64,000 nucleotides of DNA. Source: Azospirillum canadense (GTDB lineage Bacteria > Pseudomonadota > Alphaproteobacteria > Azospirillales > Azospirillaceae). Location: assembly GCF_025961225.1 (NCBI RefSeq), contig NZ_JAOQNG010000001.1, positions 1,215,001 to 1,279,000 on the forward strand, in the 5' to 3' direction. A program made the position numbers and the translations under genes. The notes beneath the pieces are model-generated. The model saw only the letters and a list, made by a program, of their open reading frames with translations. It did no database searches and was not told the origin of the DNA. Shown one piece after another: positions 33,826 through 43,646 of this stretch (within the stretch, counting starts at the first letter, position 1; the number at the start of each line of letters is the position of its first letter).

Positions 33826-33985
33826 GGAAGATGGGGGAGGGCGGGCGGACCATCGGCCGTCCGTGTAACCCTTTGGCGTGCGCGCGGAAGGGCGCTTGAC
33901 CGCCGCTCCCCGTCGCGCGAAGAAGGCATATCCACCTCCGCATTTGCGGTACAGTGACCAGGGTTTTTCACCGAGGGCATATTCC

Positions 33986-35356
33986 ATGACGCGACACCTG
34001 TTCGGCACCGACGGCATCCGAGGCACCGCCAACATCGAGCCGATGACCGCCGAGACGGCCCTGCGCGTGGCCATGGCGTCGGCCCTGCAATTCCGCCGCG
34101 GCGACCACCGCCACCGCGTCGTCATCGGCAAGGACACGCGGCTGTCCGGCTATCTGCTGGAACCGGCGATGACCGCGGGCTTCATCTCCATGGGCATGGA
34201 CGTGGTCCTGCTCGGCCCGCTGCCGACCCCGGCCGTCGCGATGCTGACGCGGAGCTTGCGCGCCGACCTCGGCGTGATGATCTCGGCCTCGCACAACCCC
34301 TTCCAGGACAACGGCATCAAGCTGTTCGGTCCGGACGGCTACAAGCTGTCGGACGCCGTGGAGATGACCATCGAGGCGCGGCTGGAGCAGCCCTTCGCCT
34401 CCGACCTGGCCGGCTCCGCCGACCTCGGCCGCGCCGCCCGGCTTGAGGACGCGACCGGCCGCTACATCGAGTATGTGAAGAACACCTTCCCGCGCGGCCT
34501 GCGGCTCGATGGGCTGAAAATCGTCGTGGATTGCGCCAACGGCGCCGCCTACCGCGTGGCGCCCAAGGTGCTGTACGAGCTGGGCGCCGACGTGATCCCG
34601 GTGGGCGTGAACCCGGACGGCCTGAACATCAACAAGGGCTGCGGCGCCACCGCCACCCAGACCTTGCAGGAGCAGGTGGTGGCGCACGGCGCCCACCTGG
34701 GCATCGCGCTGGACGGCGACGCCGACCGCCTGATCATGGTGGACGAGGCCGGCCGCGTCGTGGACGGCGACCAGGTGATGGCGCTGATCGCCTCCTCCTG
34801 GGCGCGGGCCCAGTCGCTGAAGGGCGGCGGCGTGGTCGCCACGGTCATGTCCAACCTGGGCATGGAGCGGCAGCTGAAGGGCCTCGGCATCCAACTCGTC
34901 CGCACGCCGGTCGGCGACCGCTACGTGGTTGAGCACATGCGGGAGCATGGCTACAACGTCGGTGGGGAGCAGTCGGGCCACGTCGTGCTGTCCGACTACT
35001 CGACGACGGGCGACGGGCTGATCGCCGCGCTCCAGGTCCTGGCCGTGCTGATCCAGGCCGGCGGGAAGCCGGCCAGCGCCGTCTGCCGCGTCTTCGACCC
35101 CGTCCCGCAGAAGCTGACCAACGTGCGCTTCGCTGCCGGGTCCAAGCCGCTGGAGGTCGCCGTCGTGCAGGAGGCGATCCGCGACGGCGAGTCGCGCCTC
35201 AACGGTTCCGGCCGCCTGCTGATCCGCAAGTCGGGCACGGAGCCGGTGATCCGCGTGATGGCGGAGGGCGACGACGAGGGGCTGGTCCACGCGGTGGTCG
35301 CCGACATCGCCGCCGCGATCCAGGACGCCGCCCGCCCGGTGGAGGCCACTCCATGA
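33986..35356 (+). CDS. glmM: Phosphoglucosamine mutase
   Basis: Interconverts glucosamine 6-phosphate and glucosamine 1-phosphate for UDP-GlcNAc, peptidoglycan and LPS synthesis. At 456 residues it is the normal length. The active-site phosphoserine loop is [14 protein letters not shown], the metal loop DGDADRL, the sugar loop GGEQSGH, and the C-terminal phosphate loop [12 protein letters not shown]. The ATG at 33986 has GAGGG upstream. Its stop overlaps the thiD start (ATGA), so the two are translationally coupled. folP-glmM linkage is common in bacteria. Confidence 0.97.
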   Translation: MTRHLFGTDGIRGTANIEPMTAETALRVAMASALQFRRGDHRHRVVIGKDTRLSGYLLEPAMTAGFISMGMDVVLLGPLPTPAVAMLTRSLRADLGVMISASHNPFQDNGIKLFGPDGYKLSDAVEMTIEARLEQPFASDLAGSADLGRAARLEDATGRYIEYVKNTFPRGLRLDGLKIVVDCANGAAYRVAPKVLYELGADVIPVGVNPDGLNINKGCGATATQTLQEQVVAHGAHLGIALDGDADRLIMVDEAGRVVDGDQVMALIASSWARAQSLKGGGVVATVMSNLGMERQLKGLGIQLVRTPVGDRYVVEHMREHGYNVGGEQSGHVVLSDYSTTGDGLIAALQVLAVLIQAGGKPASAVCRVFDPVPQKLTNVRFAAGSKPLEVAVVQEAIRDGESRLNGSGRLLIRKSGTEPVIRVMAEGDDEGLVHAVVADIAAAIQDAARPVEATP

Positions 35357-36183
35357 CGACAAAGCACGAGCAGCCGCACCCGATCCACGGCCGGGTCCTG
35401 ATCGTCGCCGGATCGGATTCCGGCGGCGGGGCCGGCATCCAGGCGGACATCAAGACGGTCAGCGCGCTCAACGGCTACGCGATGACCGCCATCGCCGCGC
35501 TGACGGCGCAGAACACCACCGGCGTCTTCGGCGTCGTCCCGGTCGATCCGGCCTTCGTCGCGCAGCAGATGACGGTGGTGCTGGAGGACATCGGCGCCGA
35601 CGCCATCAAGATCGGCATGCTCGCCAACGCCGCGGTGATCGAGGCGGTGGCCGGCGCCTATGAGGAGCGCGCGGTCAACGTCCCCCTGGTCGTCGATCCG
35701 GTGATGGTCGCCAAGAGCGGCCATTTCCTGCTGGAGCCCGACGCGGTGCTGACGCTCCGCAAGCGTCTGCTGCCCCTGGCCGATGTGGTGACCCCCAACC
35801 TGCCGGAGGCGGAGGCGCTGACCGGCGTTCCCGTGCGGAACCTGGACGACATGCGCCGCGCCGCGGAAATGATCCGCACCTTCGGGCCGAAGGCCGTGTT
35901 GCTGAAGGGCGGCCATCTGGAGGACGACCAGCTCTACGACCTGCTGCTGACCGAAGACGGGGAGCAGCTGTTCGAGGGCCGCCGCGTCCACACGCCGCAC
36001 ACCCACGGCACCGGCTGCACCATGTCGTCGGCCATCGCCACCGGCATCGCCCAGGGCCTGTCCGTGCGCGACGCGGTCGCCCGCGCCCGCGCCTATGTGG
36101 AGAAGGCCATCCTGACCGCGCCGGGCTTCGGCCATGGGCACGGCCCGCTCAACCACCTGCACACGGTGAAGCCTTTCCCGTAA
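35353..36183 (+). CDS. thiD: Hydroxymethylpyrimidine/phosphomethylpyrimidine kinase
   Basis: Phosphorylates HMP and then HMP-phosphate to HMP-diphosphate for thiamine synthesis. The 276-residue ribokinase-fold protein has the HMP site [39 protein letters not shown] and the anion-hole/catalytic loop [14 protein letters not shown]. It overlaps glmM by four bases and is convergent with the MocR gene 18 bp downstream. No TPP riboswitch is seen, as expected for an internal operon gene. Confidence 0.96.
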   Translation: MTTKHEQPHPIHGRVLIVAGSDSGGGAGIQADIKTVSALNGYAMTAIAALTAQNTTGVFGVVPVDPAFVAQQMTVVLEDIGADAIKIGMLANAAVIEAVAGAYEERAVNVPLVVDPVMVAKSGHFLLEPDAVLTLRKRLLPLADVVTPNLPEAEALTGVPVRNLDDMRRAAEMIRTFGPKAVLLKGGHLEDDQLYDLLLTEDGEQLFEGRRVHTPHTHGTGCTMSSAIATGIAQGLSVRDAVARARAYVEKAILTAPGFGHGHGPLNHLHTVKPFP

Positions 36184-36200
36184 GGGCTCACGCGGCCTGA

Positions 36201-37598
36201 TCAAACGATCGACAGCATGGCCGATTCCGGGTTCTCCAGCGTCTCGACCAGGGTGCGCAGGCCGCGGGCAAGGTCGTCCCGGTTGCTCGGGCAGCAGAGG
36301 CCGACGCGGACGGCGTGCGGCGCGCCCGCCCGGCCGACGGCGAAGACGTCGCCCCCGGTGACTTTGGCGTTGCGGCGCGCCGCCTCGGCGATGAAGTCGT
36401 CGCGGCGCCAGGGCTCTGGCAGGACCAGCCACAGGTGCTGCGCCGCCGGGTGGCCGCAGACGACGTCGGCCGGCAGAATGGAGCGGGCCAGTTGCTGGCG
36501 CGCCGCCGCCTCGCTGCGCTGGAACTCAGCGAAGCGGTCGGCGCTGCCGTCTGTGATCCAGCGCGCGGCGACCTCCGCCGGCAGCGGCGGGGTGGAGTAT
36601 TGCAATGCGCGGATCACCGCCTCGACCCGCGGAACCATCGACGGAGGGGCAACCACGAAGCCGACGCGCAGGCCGGCCGACACGCTCTTCGACAGGCTCG
36701 ACACGTAGATGGTGATGTCCGGGGCGATGGCCTGGATGGGCTTCGGCTCCCGCAGCAGGAAGCCGAACACGTCGTCCTCCACCAGCACCACGCCGTGGCG
36801 GCGCGCGATGTCCGCGATCTCCTGGCGGCGGGCGGCCGGCATGACGGCGGCGGTGGGGTTGTGCATGGTCGGCACGAGGTAAAGCGCCTTGGGCGCCAGC
36901 CGGCGGCAGGCGCTGTCGAACGCGTCCGGCACCACGCCATGCTCGTCGATGGCGATCCCTTCCAGGTGGTAACCTTCGACCGTTGCGAGCGTCTTCATTC
37001 CGTAGTTGGTCAGCCGCTCCGTCAGCACCACGTCGCCCGGACGGGCCACCGCGGCGATGGCCACCGCCATGGCGTTCTGCGCGCCGATGGTCAGCAGGAC
37101 GTTGTCCGGCCCTGCGCTGACGCGGTGCTGGCGGGCCAGCCATTTGGCCACCGCTGCCCGGTGGGCGGGCAGGCCGGCGTGCGGGCTGTATTCCAGAAGC
37201 GTCGCGATGTTGGGCGAAGCGCCGATGGCCGCGAGGGTCGGCCCCAGCGCCTGGGCGGTCAGTTTGTGCTCCGGCGTGATGGCCGTCATGTTGACGATGG
37301 ACGGCTCCAGCGCCGGCGACCAGGAGAAGGGGTCGGACGGCTGGGTCAGCAGCTTGTGCCCCTGCACGAAGGTGCCGCGCCCGACCTCGCCCCCGATCAG
37401 CCCGCGCTTCTCGGCCTCCGCATAGGCGCGCGTGATCGTCCCCACGGTGACGCCCAACGTGTAGGCGAGGTCGCGGTGGGTCGGCAGGCGGGTTCCGGCC
37501 GGCAGGCGCCCACCGGCCACGTCGTCGGCGAGGGCATCGGCGATGGCGCGGTAGCGCGGCCCCTGGCGGCCGCTCAGGTCGGGTGTCCAATCTGTCAT
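36201..37598 (-). CDS. MocR-type transcription regulator (GntR-aminotransferase fusion)
   Basis: A 465-residue PLP-dependent regulator. The N-terminal winged helix (about 10-75) has RYRAIADALADDVAGGRLPAGTRLPTHRDLA and GVTVGTITRAYAEAEKRGLI. The rest is a fold-type I aminotransferase domain with the cofactor Lys in YVSSLSKSVSAGLRVGFVV and the Asp/Tyr region VLVEDDVFGFLL. MocR proteins often control PLP, GABA, taurine or transport genes. The adjacent divergent gene is a DUF2892 protein, so the target is not obvious. Confidence 0.92.
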   Translation of the reverse strand: MTDWTPDLSGRQGPRYRAIADALADDVAGGRLPAGTRLPTHRDLAYTLGVTVGTITRAYAEAEKRGLIGGEVGRGTFVQGHKLLTQPSDPFSWSPALEPSIVNMTAITPEHKLTAQALGPTLAAIGASPNIATLLEYSPHAGLPAHRAAVAKWLARQHRVSAGPDNVLLTIGAQNAMAVAIAAVARPGDVVLTERLTNYGMKTLATVEGYHLEGIAIDEHGVVPDAFDSACRRLAPKALYLVPTMHNPTAAVMPAARRQEIADIARRHGVVLVEDDVFGFLLREPKPIQAIAPDITIYVSSLSKSVSAGLRVGFVVAPPSMVPRVEAVIRALQYSTPPLPAEVAARWITDGSADRFAEFQRSEAAARQQLARSILPADVVCGHPAAQHLWLVLPEPWRRDDFIAEAARRNAKVTGGDVFAVGRAGAPHAVRVGLCCPSNRDDLARGLRTLVETLENPESAMLSIV

Positions 37599-37805
37599 GG
37601 GTACAATAGTGACATTCTACGAAGCGTCCTTCAAGCGGGGCCGCATTGTCCCCATCGAGGCGGAATGGATGTCCCCGCGTTCCCGCCGTCACCCCGCACG
37701 GCCCGGCGGCGGGAACCCGCGCCGTGGGTGCGCCGTTGGAGAATGGCCCGCCCGGCGGTCCTTCGGGCCTCCTCAGAGCCGGGCACAGCCGGGAGACAGA
37801 CGGAC

Positions 37806-38132
37806 ATGAACGCGGAAAACGCCATTCAGAGCACATACGACCGCTTCTTCGGCGGCGAACGGAACCTGGGCCCCGTGGAGCGGGCCGTCTCGACGGGCCT
37901 CGGCCTGATCATGGCCGCGGGCGGCGTGCGCCGCGCCGATGTGCCGGGGGCCATCATGGGCCTCGCCGGCGCGGCCCTGGTCGCGCGCGGTATGAGCGGC
38001 CATTGCCCGATGAAGGCCATGATGCAGGGGGACGGCCACCACGGCCTGTCCGACATGAGCGGCGACGGCCGGGAGCACCTCCGCAACGAATCCTATGGGC
38101 ACGACGACACGCGCCTGCGCACCTACTCGTAA
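37806..38132 (+). CDS. DUF2892-type small membrane protein
   Basis: A 108-residue protein with the DUF2892 (YgaP-like inner membrane) core: GPVERAVSTGLGLIMAAGGV, AIMGLAGAALVARGMSGHCPM. Two short hydrophobic helices lie at about 28-40 and 46-60. A His/Asp-rich tail (GDGHHGLSDMSGDG) follows. GGGAGACAG lies ahead of the ATG. Function unknown; similar proteins appear near stress genes. Confidence 0.8.
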   Translation: MNAENAIQSTYDRFFGGERNLGPVERAVSTGLGLIMAAGGVRRADVPGAIMGLAGAALVARGMSGHCPMKAMMQGDGHHGLSDMSGDGREHLRNESYGHDDTRLRTYS

Positions 38133-38163
38133 GCGCATCCGGGCTCTTCCGGATGGAGGTGAG

Positions 38164-38535
38164 TTAGGAAGACGTGGCGGCGCGGCGTCGGCGCCGCCAT
38201 TCCTTCCAGCGGCGTTCGCCCCACACCAGCGCCCGGCCGACGGGCGCCTTCAGGAAGGGCACGTCGTAGGCGAGCAGGATGAGCCCCAGCGGCAGCATCC
38301 AGATGCCGAGCACCGGCAGGAAGCTGAGCAGCCCGCCGACGATCAGCAGCAACCCCACCGGCACGCGGACCCAGGTCGCCCGCGGATCGCGCAACCAGCG
38401 CAATGCGTGGGCCATTCGGTCCGGAAGCTTTTCCTCGATACGGTCGACCCGACGTTCGAGCCGCGCGTGGTGCCGGTCCATCAAATTCCGAAGCTCCTGG
38501 TCCTGTCCGTTCCTGCCGTGTCGAGAACGGCCCAT
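38164..38535 (-). CDS. Small membrane protein, PGPGW-like
   Basis: A 123-residue protein: a charged helical N-terminus (RLERRVDRIEEKLPDRM), two adjacent membrane segments (VPVGLLLIVGGLLSFLPVLG and IWMLPLGLILLAYDVPFL), and a strongly basic C-terminus. The hydrophobic pair resembles the putative transmembrane PGPGW family, without the exact PGPGW motif. Start uncertain: the ATG at 38535 lacks a clear ribosome binding site, while one at 38481 has AGGAG 11 bases upstream. Confidence 0.6.
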   Translation of the reverse strand: MGRSRHGRNGQDQELRNLMDRHHARLERRVDRIEEKLPDRMAHALRWLRDPRATWVRVPVGLLLIVGGLLSFLPVLGIWMLPLGLILLAYDVPFLKAPVGRALVWGERRWKEWRRRRRAATSS

Positions 38536-38984
38536 ATGGGAACAGCCGAGCGCGTTCCAAGCTCCCGTCGGAATCGGGGGAGGGGCCTCTTGAAAGCCGC
38601 CACCCCCACCGCCAACTGTTCGAATGTTCCGGATCCGGGCCCCTCTGGCAGCCGAGTCGTCGGCTGCGATGTCGGATCCCTTCACCTGCTCTTGCGCCGA
38701 CGGGCGTGACCGCATTTGGAGGGTCCCACGATGGAGACCTCGCACAGCATCCGGGCCAGCCTGCCCATCAGGGGCGCTACAATTCCATCGCTCACTGCCC
38801 CATCGCTTCGCAACCGCGGTTCCGCCGCCGGAAAGACCGGCCGGCTCACATCCGCGCGCCAGCGGCCGAGCGGGCGGCAAATCCACACGGATCCTTTCCA
38901 CAGCGATCGCGCCGACCGGCCGCCCGTTCCGCGGGCGGGTGCCGGCACGTGCGCATCCGGGGCGTAAACGAGGGAGCTTTCGTC
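38536..38984. other. Gap between small membrane protein and BI-1 gene
   Basis: About 450 bp without a confident gene. The best candidate is a plus-strand frame from the ATG at 38731, which has GGAGGG seven bases upstream and runs 78 codons to 38967. Its composition (Arg/Ser/Pro-rich, no recognisable fold) is not convincing. No terminator or repeat family member is seen here. The segment before 38985 carries GAGGGAG, the ribosome binding site of the BI-1 gene. Confidence 0.4.
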
Positions 38985-39725
38985 ATGTTCAACCAGTACC
39001 CGAACCAAAGTCCGGGCCAGAGCCGCTGGGGCGCCGGCGCCCCGGCCATGGACCGCGCACAGTTCGACGAGGGCCTGCGCACGCACATGCTGCGGGTCTA
39101 CAACTTCATGATGCTGGGGCTCGGGGTGACCGGGCTGGTGGCGCTGTTCGTGGCGAGCACGCCGGCGCTGTACGTGCCGCTCTTCACGACGCCGCTGAAG
39201 TGGGTGGTGATGCTGGCGCCGCTGGCCTTCATCATGGTGCTGTCCTGGCGCTTCGAGCGCATGTCGGCGAGCGGCCTGCAAGGGCTGTTCTGGGCCTTCT
39301 GCGCGGTGATGGGCGTCTCCATGGCGTCGATCTTCCTGGTCTTCACCGGGGCCAGCGTGGCGCGGGTGTTCTTCATCACCGCCGCCATGTTCGCCGCGAT
39401 GAGCCTGTGGGGCTACACCACCAAGGCCGACCTGTCGAAGATGGGCTCGTTCCTGATGATGGGCCTGATCGGCATCGTCATCGCCGGCCTGGTCAACATC
39501 TTCGTCGGCTCCAGCGCGCTGCAGTTCGCCATCTCCGTCCTCGGCGTGGTGATCTTCACCGGCCTGACCGCCTACGACACCCAGCGCATCAAGGAAGAGT
39601 ACGCCGAGGGCTACGGCCACGAGACCAACACCAAGCTCGCCGTCATGGGCGCGCTCTCCCTCTACCTCAACTTCATCAACCTCTTCCAGATGCTCCTCCA
39701 GCTCATGGGCCAGCGCGACGAGTAA
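38985..39725 (+). CDS. Bax inhibitor-1/YccA-family membrane protein
   Basis: A 246-residue protein with seven membrane segments, as in the BI-1 family of Ca2+-leak or protease-regulating proteins. Conserved parts include HMLRVYNFMMLGLGVTGLVAL, the GLSMASI-like GVSMASIFLVF, and the C-terminal FTGLTAYDTQRIKE motif. Bacterial YccA modulates FtsH. The gene is preceded by GAGGGAG and followed by a terminator. A 13-bp duplication at the stop codon repeats the last three codons and the stop. Confidence 0.92.
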   Translation: MFNQYPNQSPGQSRWGAGAPAMDRAQFDEGLRTHMLRVYNFMMLGLGVTGLVALFVASTPALYVPLFTTPLKWVVMLAPLAFIMVLSWRFERMSASGLQGLFWAFCAVMGVSMASIFLVFTGASVARVFFITAAMFAAMSLWGYTTKADLSKMGSFLMMGLIGIVIAGLVNIFVGSSALQFAISVLGVVIFTGLTAYDTQRIKEEYAEGYGHETNTKLAVMGALSLYLNFINLFQMLLQLMGQRDE

Positions 39726-39771
39726 GGCGCGACGAGTAATCCAGCGTTTTCCAGGTGCGTCCTGCCTTGAC

Positions 39772-39806
39772 GGGCCGGCTTCTTCGGCAGCCGGCCCATT
39801 TTCTTT
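39772..39806 (+). terminator. Rho-independent terminator after the BI-1 gene
   Basis: GGGCCGGCT and AGCCGGCCC form a 9-bp stem around TCTTCGGC, followed by ATTTTCTTT. Confidence 0.8.
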
Positions 39807-39894
39807 AGCGTCCCGGGCGGCGTTGACCGTGCCGCCGCCGAGCCCTACCTTTGCTTGGTCGAACCGGAACCGGTTCTGAGACGGGGCGAGATCG

Positions 39895-40326
39895 ATGGGG
39901 AAGGGTGCAGGCACCCTTGGAAAGGCGGGAGCGGGCGTGGTGACGGCGGGCCTGTTTCTGCTGGCCGCGCTGCTGCTGTTCGCGATGCCATCCCCTGGCC
40001 ACGCTGCCCCCTGCCACGACGGCATGGCTCGGTCCGCCGGGGTGTCCGCGCCCGTCGTCAATGCGCATGCCCCGCCGGCGATCGTTGCCCTGGCCATGGA
40101 CCGCCACGGGGGTGGTCAGGGCGCCTGCGACCACCATCCCGGCAAGGGCGATCCGCCCGGCTGCTGCGCCGGCGGTGTCTGCTCCCTCATGCACGGCGGT
40201 GTCACCCCGTCCGGCCTGCTGCCGGAACCGCCGCCTGACGGAACCCGGCAACCATTGGCGCCCAGCCCGCTCTTTGCCGGCCTTCGGCCCGGGCCGGCCT
40301 ACAAGCCACCGCGCGCGTCCGTCTGA
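39895..40326 (+). CDS. Exported His/Cys-rich protein next to a copper oxidase
   Basis: A 143-residue protein with an N-terminal signal or anchor segment (VVTAGLFLLAALLLFAMPSPGHA). The mature part is rich in His, Cys and Met: PCHDGM, GACDHHPGKGDPPGCCAGGVCSLMHGG. This composition and the multicopper oxidase gene that follows after about 60 bp suggest periplasmic copper binding. Similar small proteins (DUF2946-like) accompany copper genes, but I cannot assign a family firmly. Confidence 0.65.
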   Translation: MGKGAGTLGKAGAGVVTAGLFLLAALLLFAMPSPGHAAPCHDGMARSAGVSAPVVNAHAPPAIVALAMDRHGGGQGACDHHPGKGDPPGCCAGGVCSLMHGGVTPSGLLPEPPPDGTRQPLAPSPLFAGLRPGPAYKPPRASV

Positions 40327-40389
40327 TCGTCCCTGTTCGCCGCACCGCCGCAGGCCTTCGCCCGCGCGTGCCCTGACCGGATTCCGTTG

Positions 40390-41955
40390 ATGGATCGCCC
40401 GATGCCAAGCCTCAAACCGCCCATTCTGCAAACGCGCCGCCAGTTCCTGTCCACCGCAGCGTCCGCCGCCGCGCTCGGCGGCCTCTACACTCTCGTCCCC
40501 GCGGCGGCCCGCCGCGCCTTCGCTGCCGAACCCACGCCGACCCGCCTGGTCGTCGAGCGACGCGTGCTGGAGGTGATGGGCAAGTCCGCCACCGTGTTTG
40601 GCATCCGCCAGCCGGACGGCTCCTCCGGCATCGTCCTTGACGCGGGCCAGCGCTTTCTCGTCGACCTGGAGAACAAGGCCGGCGAGGACACGGTTATCCA
40701 CTGGCACGGCATGACGCCCCCCTACGCGCAGGACGGCGTCGCCGACGCCAACCGCCCGGTGGTCGCGGCGGGGACGGTGGAGCGCTACGACTTCGCGCCT
40801 CGTCCCGGCACGCACTGGATGCATTCGCACCACGGCTTTCAGGAGCAGCGGCTCATGGCCGCCCCGCTGGTCGTCCGCACCGCCGAGGATCGCCGCGCCG
40901 ACGTGCAGGAGGTCATCGTCCTGCTGCACGACTTCACCTTCAAGGACCCCGCGGAGTTGCTCGCCGGCCTGACCGGCGGCGGCACCATGACGCACGGCGG
41001 CCATGGCGGACACGGCGACCATGGCATGTCGATGCCGGGCATGGACATGACCGCTTCCAAGCCGTCCGCCATGAACCATGACGCGCACCAGGGGCACGCC
41101 AGCGCTATGCCCTCAAGCACGATGTCCGGCGGCGCTCCTATGGACCTGAACGACATCGAGTACGACGCCTACCTTGCCAACGACCGCACGCTGGACGATC
41201 CGCAGCTGGTCCAGGTCGAGCGCGGCGGCCGAGTGCGCCTGCGGCTGATCAACGGCGCGACCTCAACCGCCTTCCACATCGACCTCGGCGGGCTGGAGGG
41301 CACTGTCCTGGCGGCCGACGGCAACCCTGTGAAGCCGGTCACCGGCCGTCGTTTCGGCATGGTGATGGGCCAGCGGCTGGACATCCTGCTCCAGCTTCCG
41401 CCGGGCGGCGGAGCCTTCCCCGTGCTGGCGCAGCGGGAGGGTGACCGCCAGCGCACCGGCATCATCCTGGCGACGCCGGGCGCCACGGTGGCGAAGGTAG
41501 CCACCCTCGCCGCGGAGGCCGCCGGCCCGGTCGACCTGTCGCTGGAGCAGAGCCTGTCCGCCACCGAGCCGCTGGCCGCGCGTGACCCGGCCGCCCGGTT
41601 CCGTGTACGGCTGACCGGCTCCATGATGCCCTATGCCTGGACCATCGACGACCGACCCTTCGGCCGGCATGTGCCGCTGGCCGTGCCCAAAGGGCAGCGG
41701 GTGCTGGTGGAGATGGTCAATGCCAGCGGCATGGCCCACCCCATGCACCTGCACGGCCACCATTTCCAGGTCGTCGCCCTGAACGGCGCGCCGGTGAATG
41801 GAGCGGTCCGCGACACGGTCCTGGTGCCGCTGAACGGCTCCGTCACCGTCGCCTTCGACGCGGACAATCCCGGCCGCTGGCCGCTGCACTGCCACAACCT
41901 GATGCACATGGAAACCGGGATGATGACCGAGGTGGTCTACGACCGCAGCGCCTAA
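40390..41955 (+). CDS. copA: CopA-like periplasmic multicopper oxidase
   Basis: A 521-residue enzyme expected to oxidise Cu(I) in the periplasm and give copper tolerance. A Tat signal is present (TRRQFLSTAASAAAL). The four copper motifs are intact: HWHGM, HSHHGF, HPMHLHGHHF and HCHNLMHMETGMM. A His/Met/Gly-rich insert (about residues 200-240; HGGHGGHGDHGMSMPG) is typical of CopA and probably loads copper. The start is taken at 40390; in-frame alternatives are a TTG three bases earlier and an ATG at 40402. It pairs with the upstream His/Cys-rich gene. Confidence 0.9.
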   Translation: MDRPMPSLKPPILQTRRQFLSTAASAAALGGLYTLVPAAARRAFAAEPTPTRLVVERRVLEVMGKSATVFGIRQPDGSSGIVLDAGQRFLVDLENKAGEDTVIHWHGMTPPYAQDGVADANRPVVAAGTVERYDFAPRPGTHWMHSHHGFQEQRLMAAPLVVRTAEDRRADVQEVIVLLHDFTFKDPAELLAGLTGGGTMTHGGHGGHGDHGMSMPGMDMTASKPSAMNHDAHQGHASAMPSSTMSGGAPMDLNDIEYDAYLANDRTLDDPQLVQVERGGRVRLRLINGATSTAFHIDLGGLEGTVLAADGNPVKPVTGRRFGMVMGQRLDILLQLPPGGGAFPVLAQREGDRQRTGIILATPGATVAKVATLAAEAAGPVDLSLEQSLSATEPLAARDPAARFRVRLTGSMMPYAWTIDDRPFGRHVPLAVPKGQRVLVEMVNASGMAHPMHLHGHHFQVVALNGAPVNGAVRDTVLVPLNGSVTVAFDADNPGRWPLHCHNLMHMETGMMTEVVYDRSA

Positions 41956-41971
41956 TCCTCTGCGGCGGCCC

Positions 41972-42958
41972 CTATAGCCAGCCCCGCCATTTAAAGAACA
42001 GGTAGGGCAGGATGCCGGTGGCCGCCATCAGGCCCAGGGCGTAGGGGTAGCCGAGTGTCCATCCAAGCTCCGGCATGTGCTGGAAGTTCATGCCGTAGAT
42101 GCTGGCGACCAGTGTCGGCGGCGTCAGCACGACGGAGACGATGGAGATGATCTTGATGATGGCGTTCTGCTGGATGCCGATCAGCCCCACGGTCGCGTCC
42201 AGCATGAACTGCACCTTGTTGATCAGGTCGACCGTGTATTCGTGCAGCGACCGCAGATCGCGCTCCAGCGCCTCCAGCCCGATCGCGGCGGCGTCGGAGC
42301 GCAGGTTGGCGCGGGCGAAGGCGAAGACGCGGTCCAGGCTCTGCAGGCTCTCGCGGATGCGGAAGACCACGTCCTGGCTGTGGCCGACGTCGCTCAGCAC
42401 CGCTTCCAGCGGCCGCCGGGGCCGGCGCCGCTTGCCCGGCCGCTGGCCGGGCCGTCCGTTGCTGTAGCGGAAGATCTCGCGGCTCAGCACGTCCAGGTCG
42501 GCGCCGATCCGCTCGATGATGTCGGCCAGCCGGTCCACCATGGTGTTCCACATCGCCACCAGCACGTCGGTCGCGCTTTCGACCTGGACCTGCTGGCGGT
42601 CGCACTGGGACTTGAAGATCTTGAAGGACTGCGGCGTGTCGTAACGCACGGTGACCAGCCGCTTCGGTGTCAGGACGAAGGTGATCGGCACCGTGGTCGG
42701 GTCGTGGCTGTCCGACCGGCAGACCGCCACAACGGTCATGAACAGCGCGTCCTTGGTCTTGGAAACCCGGCTCGTCTCCTCGATCTCCACCATGTCCTCG
42801 TGGGTGGGGAGGTTGAGGCCGAGAACCTGCTCCAGCCGTTCCTCCTCCTCCCGGCCGGGATCGCAGAGGTCGATCCAGACCGCTTCCGGCGGCAGGTGTT
42901 CGGGGTTGGTGACGGCGGAGTACAGCGTGCCGTCCCGGACGATGTGCGCGTGGATCAT
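41972..42958 (-). CDS. corA: CorA-family magnesium/cobalt transporter
   Basis: A 328-residue divalent cation channel, pentameric in the inner membrane. The cytoplasmic funnel domain is N-terminal, with two C-terminal membrane helices. The selectivity signature GMN occurs in ASIYGMNFQHMPEL between them, and the protein ends with a basic KWRGWL. An Arg/Pro-rich insert (RPGQRPGKRRRPRRP) around residue 170-185 is unusual and probably a surface loop. A receiver-domain gene lies 45 bp upstream on the same strand. Confidence 0.94.
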   Translation of the reverse strand: MIHAHIVRDGTLYSAVTNPEHLPPEAVWIDLCDPGREEEERLEQVLGLNLPTHEDMVEIEETSRVSKTKDALFMTVVAVCRSDSHDPTTVPITFVLTPKRLVTVRYDTPQSFKIFKSQCDRQQVQVESATDVLVAMWNTMVDRLADIIERIGADLDVLSREIFRYSNGRPGQRPGKRRRPRRPLEAVLSDVGHSQDVVFRIRESLQSLDRVFAFARANLRSDAAAIGLEALERDLRSLHEYTVDLINKVQFMLDATVGLIGIQQNAIIKIISIVSVVLTPPTLVASIYGMNFQHMPELGWTLGYPYALGLMAATGILPYLFFKWRGWL

Positions 42959-43003
42959 GTGGCACCGATCTTGGGGGTACCGATCATGGGGGGGCCCGCC
43001 CCG

Positions 43004-43429
43004 TCAGCGCGCCAGCGGGACCGGTCCGGGCAGCGCACCGTCCAGCCCCGTGCCGGCCGGGCGCAGGGACAGCGACGGCGCGCGCAGCAGCGCCGCCTCC
43101 AGCTCGGCCATGCGGAAGGGCTTGCCGAGGAAGGCGACGGCGCCTGCGGCCTGCGCCTCCTCCGCCAAGCTGTGGGCGCTGCACACGATGCTCGGGATGC
43201 CGTGCCGGCCGGCCAGGACGCGCACCGCGGTCAGGCCGTTGGACCCGCGGGCGAGCCAGACGTCCACCAGGGCCAGGTCCACGGGATGCTTCGTCGCCGC
43301 CGCGATCGCCGCCTCCGCCGTGTCCACCACCGCCACGACCCGGTGGCCGAGGTCGTCGAGGATTCCCGTCAGCATCATTGCGACGCCCGCGTCGTCCTCG
43401 GCAACGAGGATGTTCAGTCCGTCCAGCAT
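43004..43429 (-). CDS. Stand-alone receiver-domain response regulator
   Basis: A 141-residue single-domain receiver. The acidic pair is in LVAEDD, the phospho-acceptor Asp in LALVDVW, the Ser in IVCSAHS and the Lys in FLGKPF. No output domain is present; such proteins relay phosphate or act on kinases and motors. The C-terminal 20 residues are Pro/Leu-rich and unstructured. It is followed closely by corA on the same strand, without a histidine kinase nearby. Confidence 0.88.
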   Translation of the reverse strand: MLDGLNILVAEDDAGVAMMLTGILDDLGHRVVAVVDTAEAAIAAATKHPVDLALVDVWLARGSNGLTAVRVLAGRHGIPSIVCSAHSLAEEAQAAGAVAFLGKPFRMAELEAALLRAPSLSLRPAGTGLDGALPGPVPLAR

Positions 43430-43646
43430 CGGCAAGGTCCCTGTGCCGTTGACCGCTTCGCCTTCACATAATGCGCGCGGAGCGTCGGCAAGACCCTCCA
43501 CACGGCTGATTCAAACCCACTGTTGCATTTTAGACAAGGCCGAAGCGCGGATTTTCGGACGGACGGCGCTCGGGTCCGGTCTGGAAGCGCCGTCCGCGCT
43601 GTTGATTCTCCCGTCCGATTGTCTCGAGTCGCAGGAGGCCCCGATC

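Noticed and set aside
38731..38967. 78-codon plus-strand frame with a good Shine-Dalgarno before the BI-1 gene.
   Set aside because: No recognisable fold or conservation signal, low-complexity Arg/Ser/Pro composition; kept only as a note in the gap entry.
39713..39739. 13-bp duplication GCGCGACGAGTAA at the end of the BI-1 gene.
   Set aside because: It only duplicates the last codons and the stop; no effect on the protein is expected.
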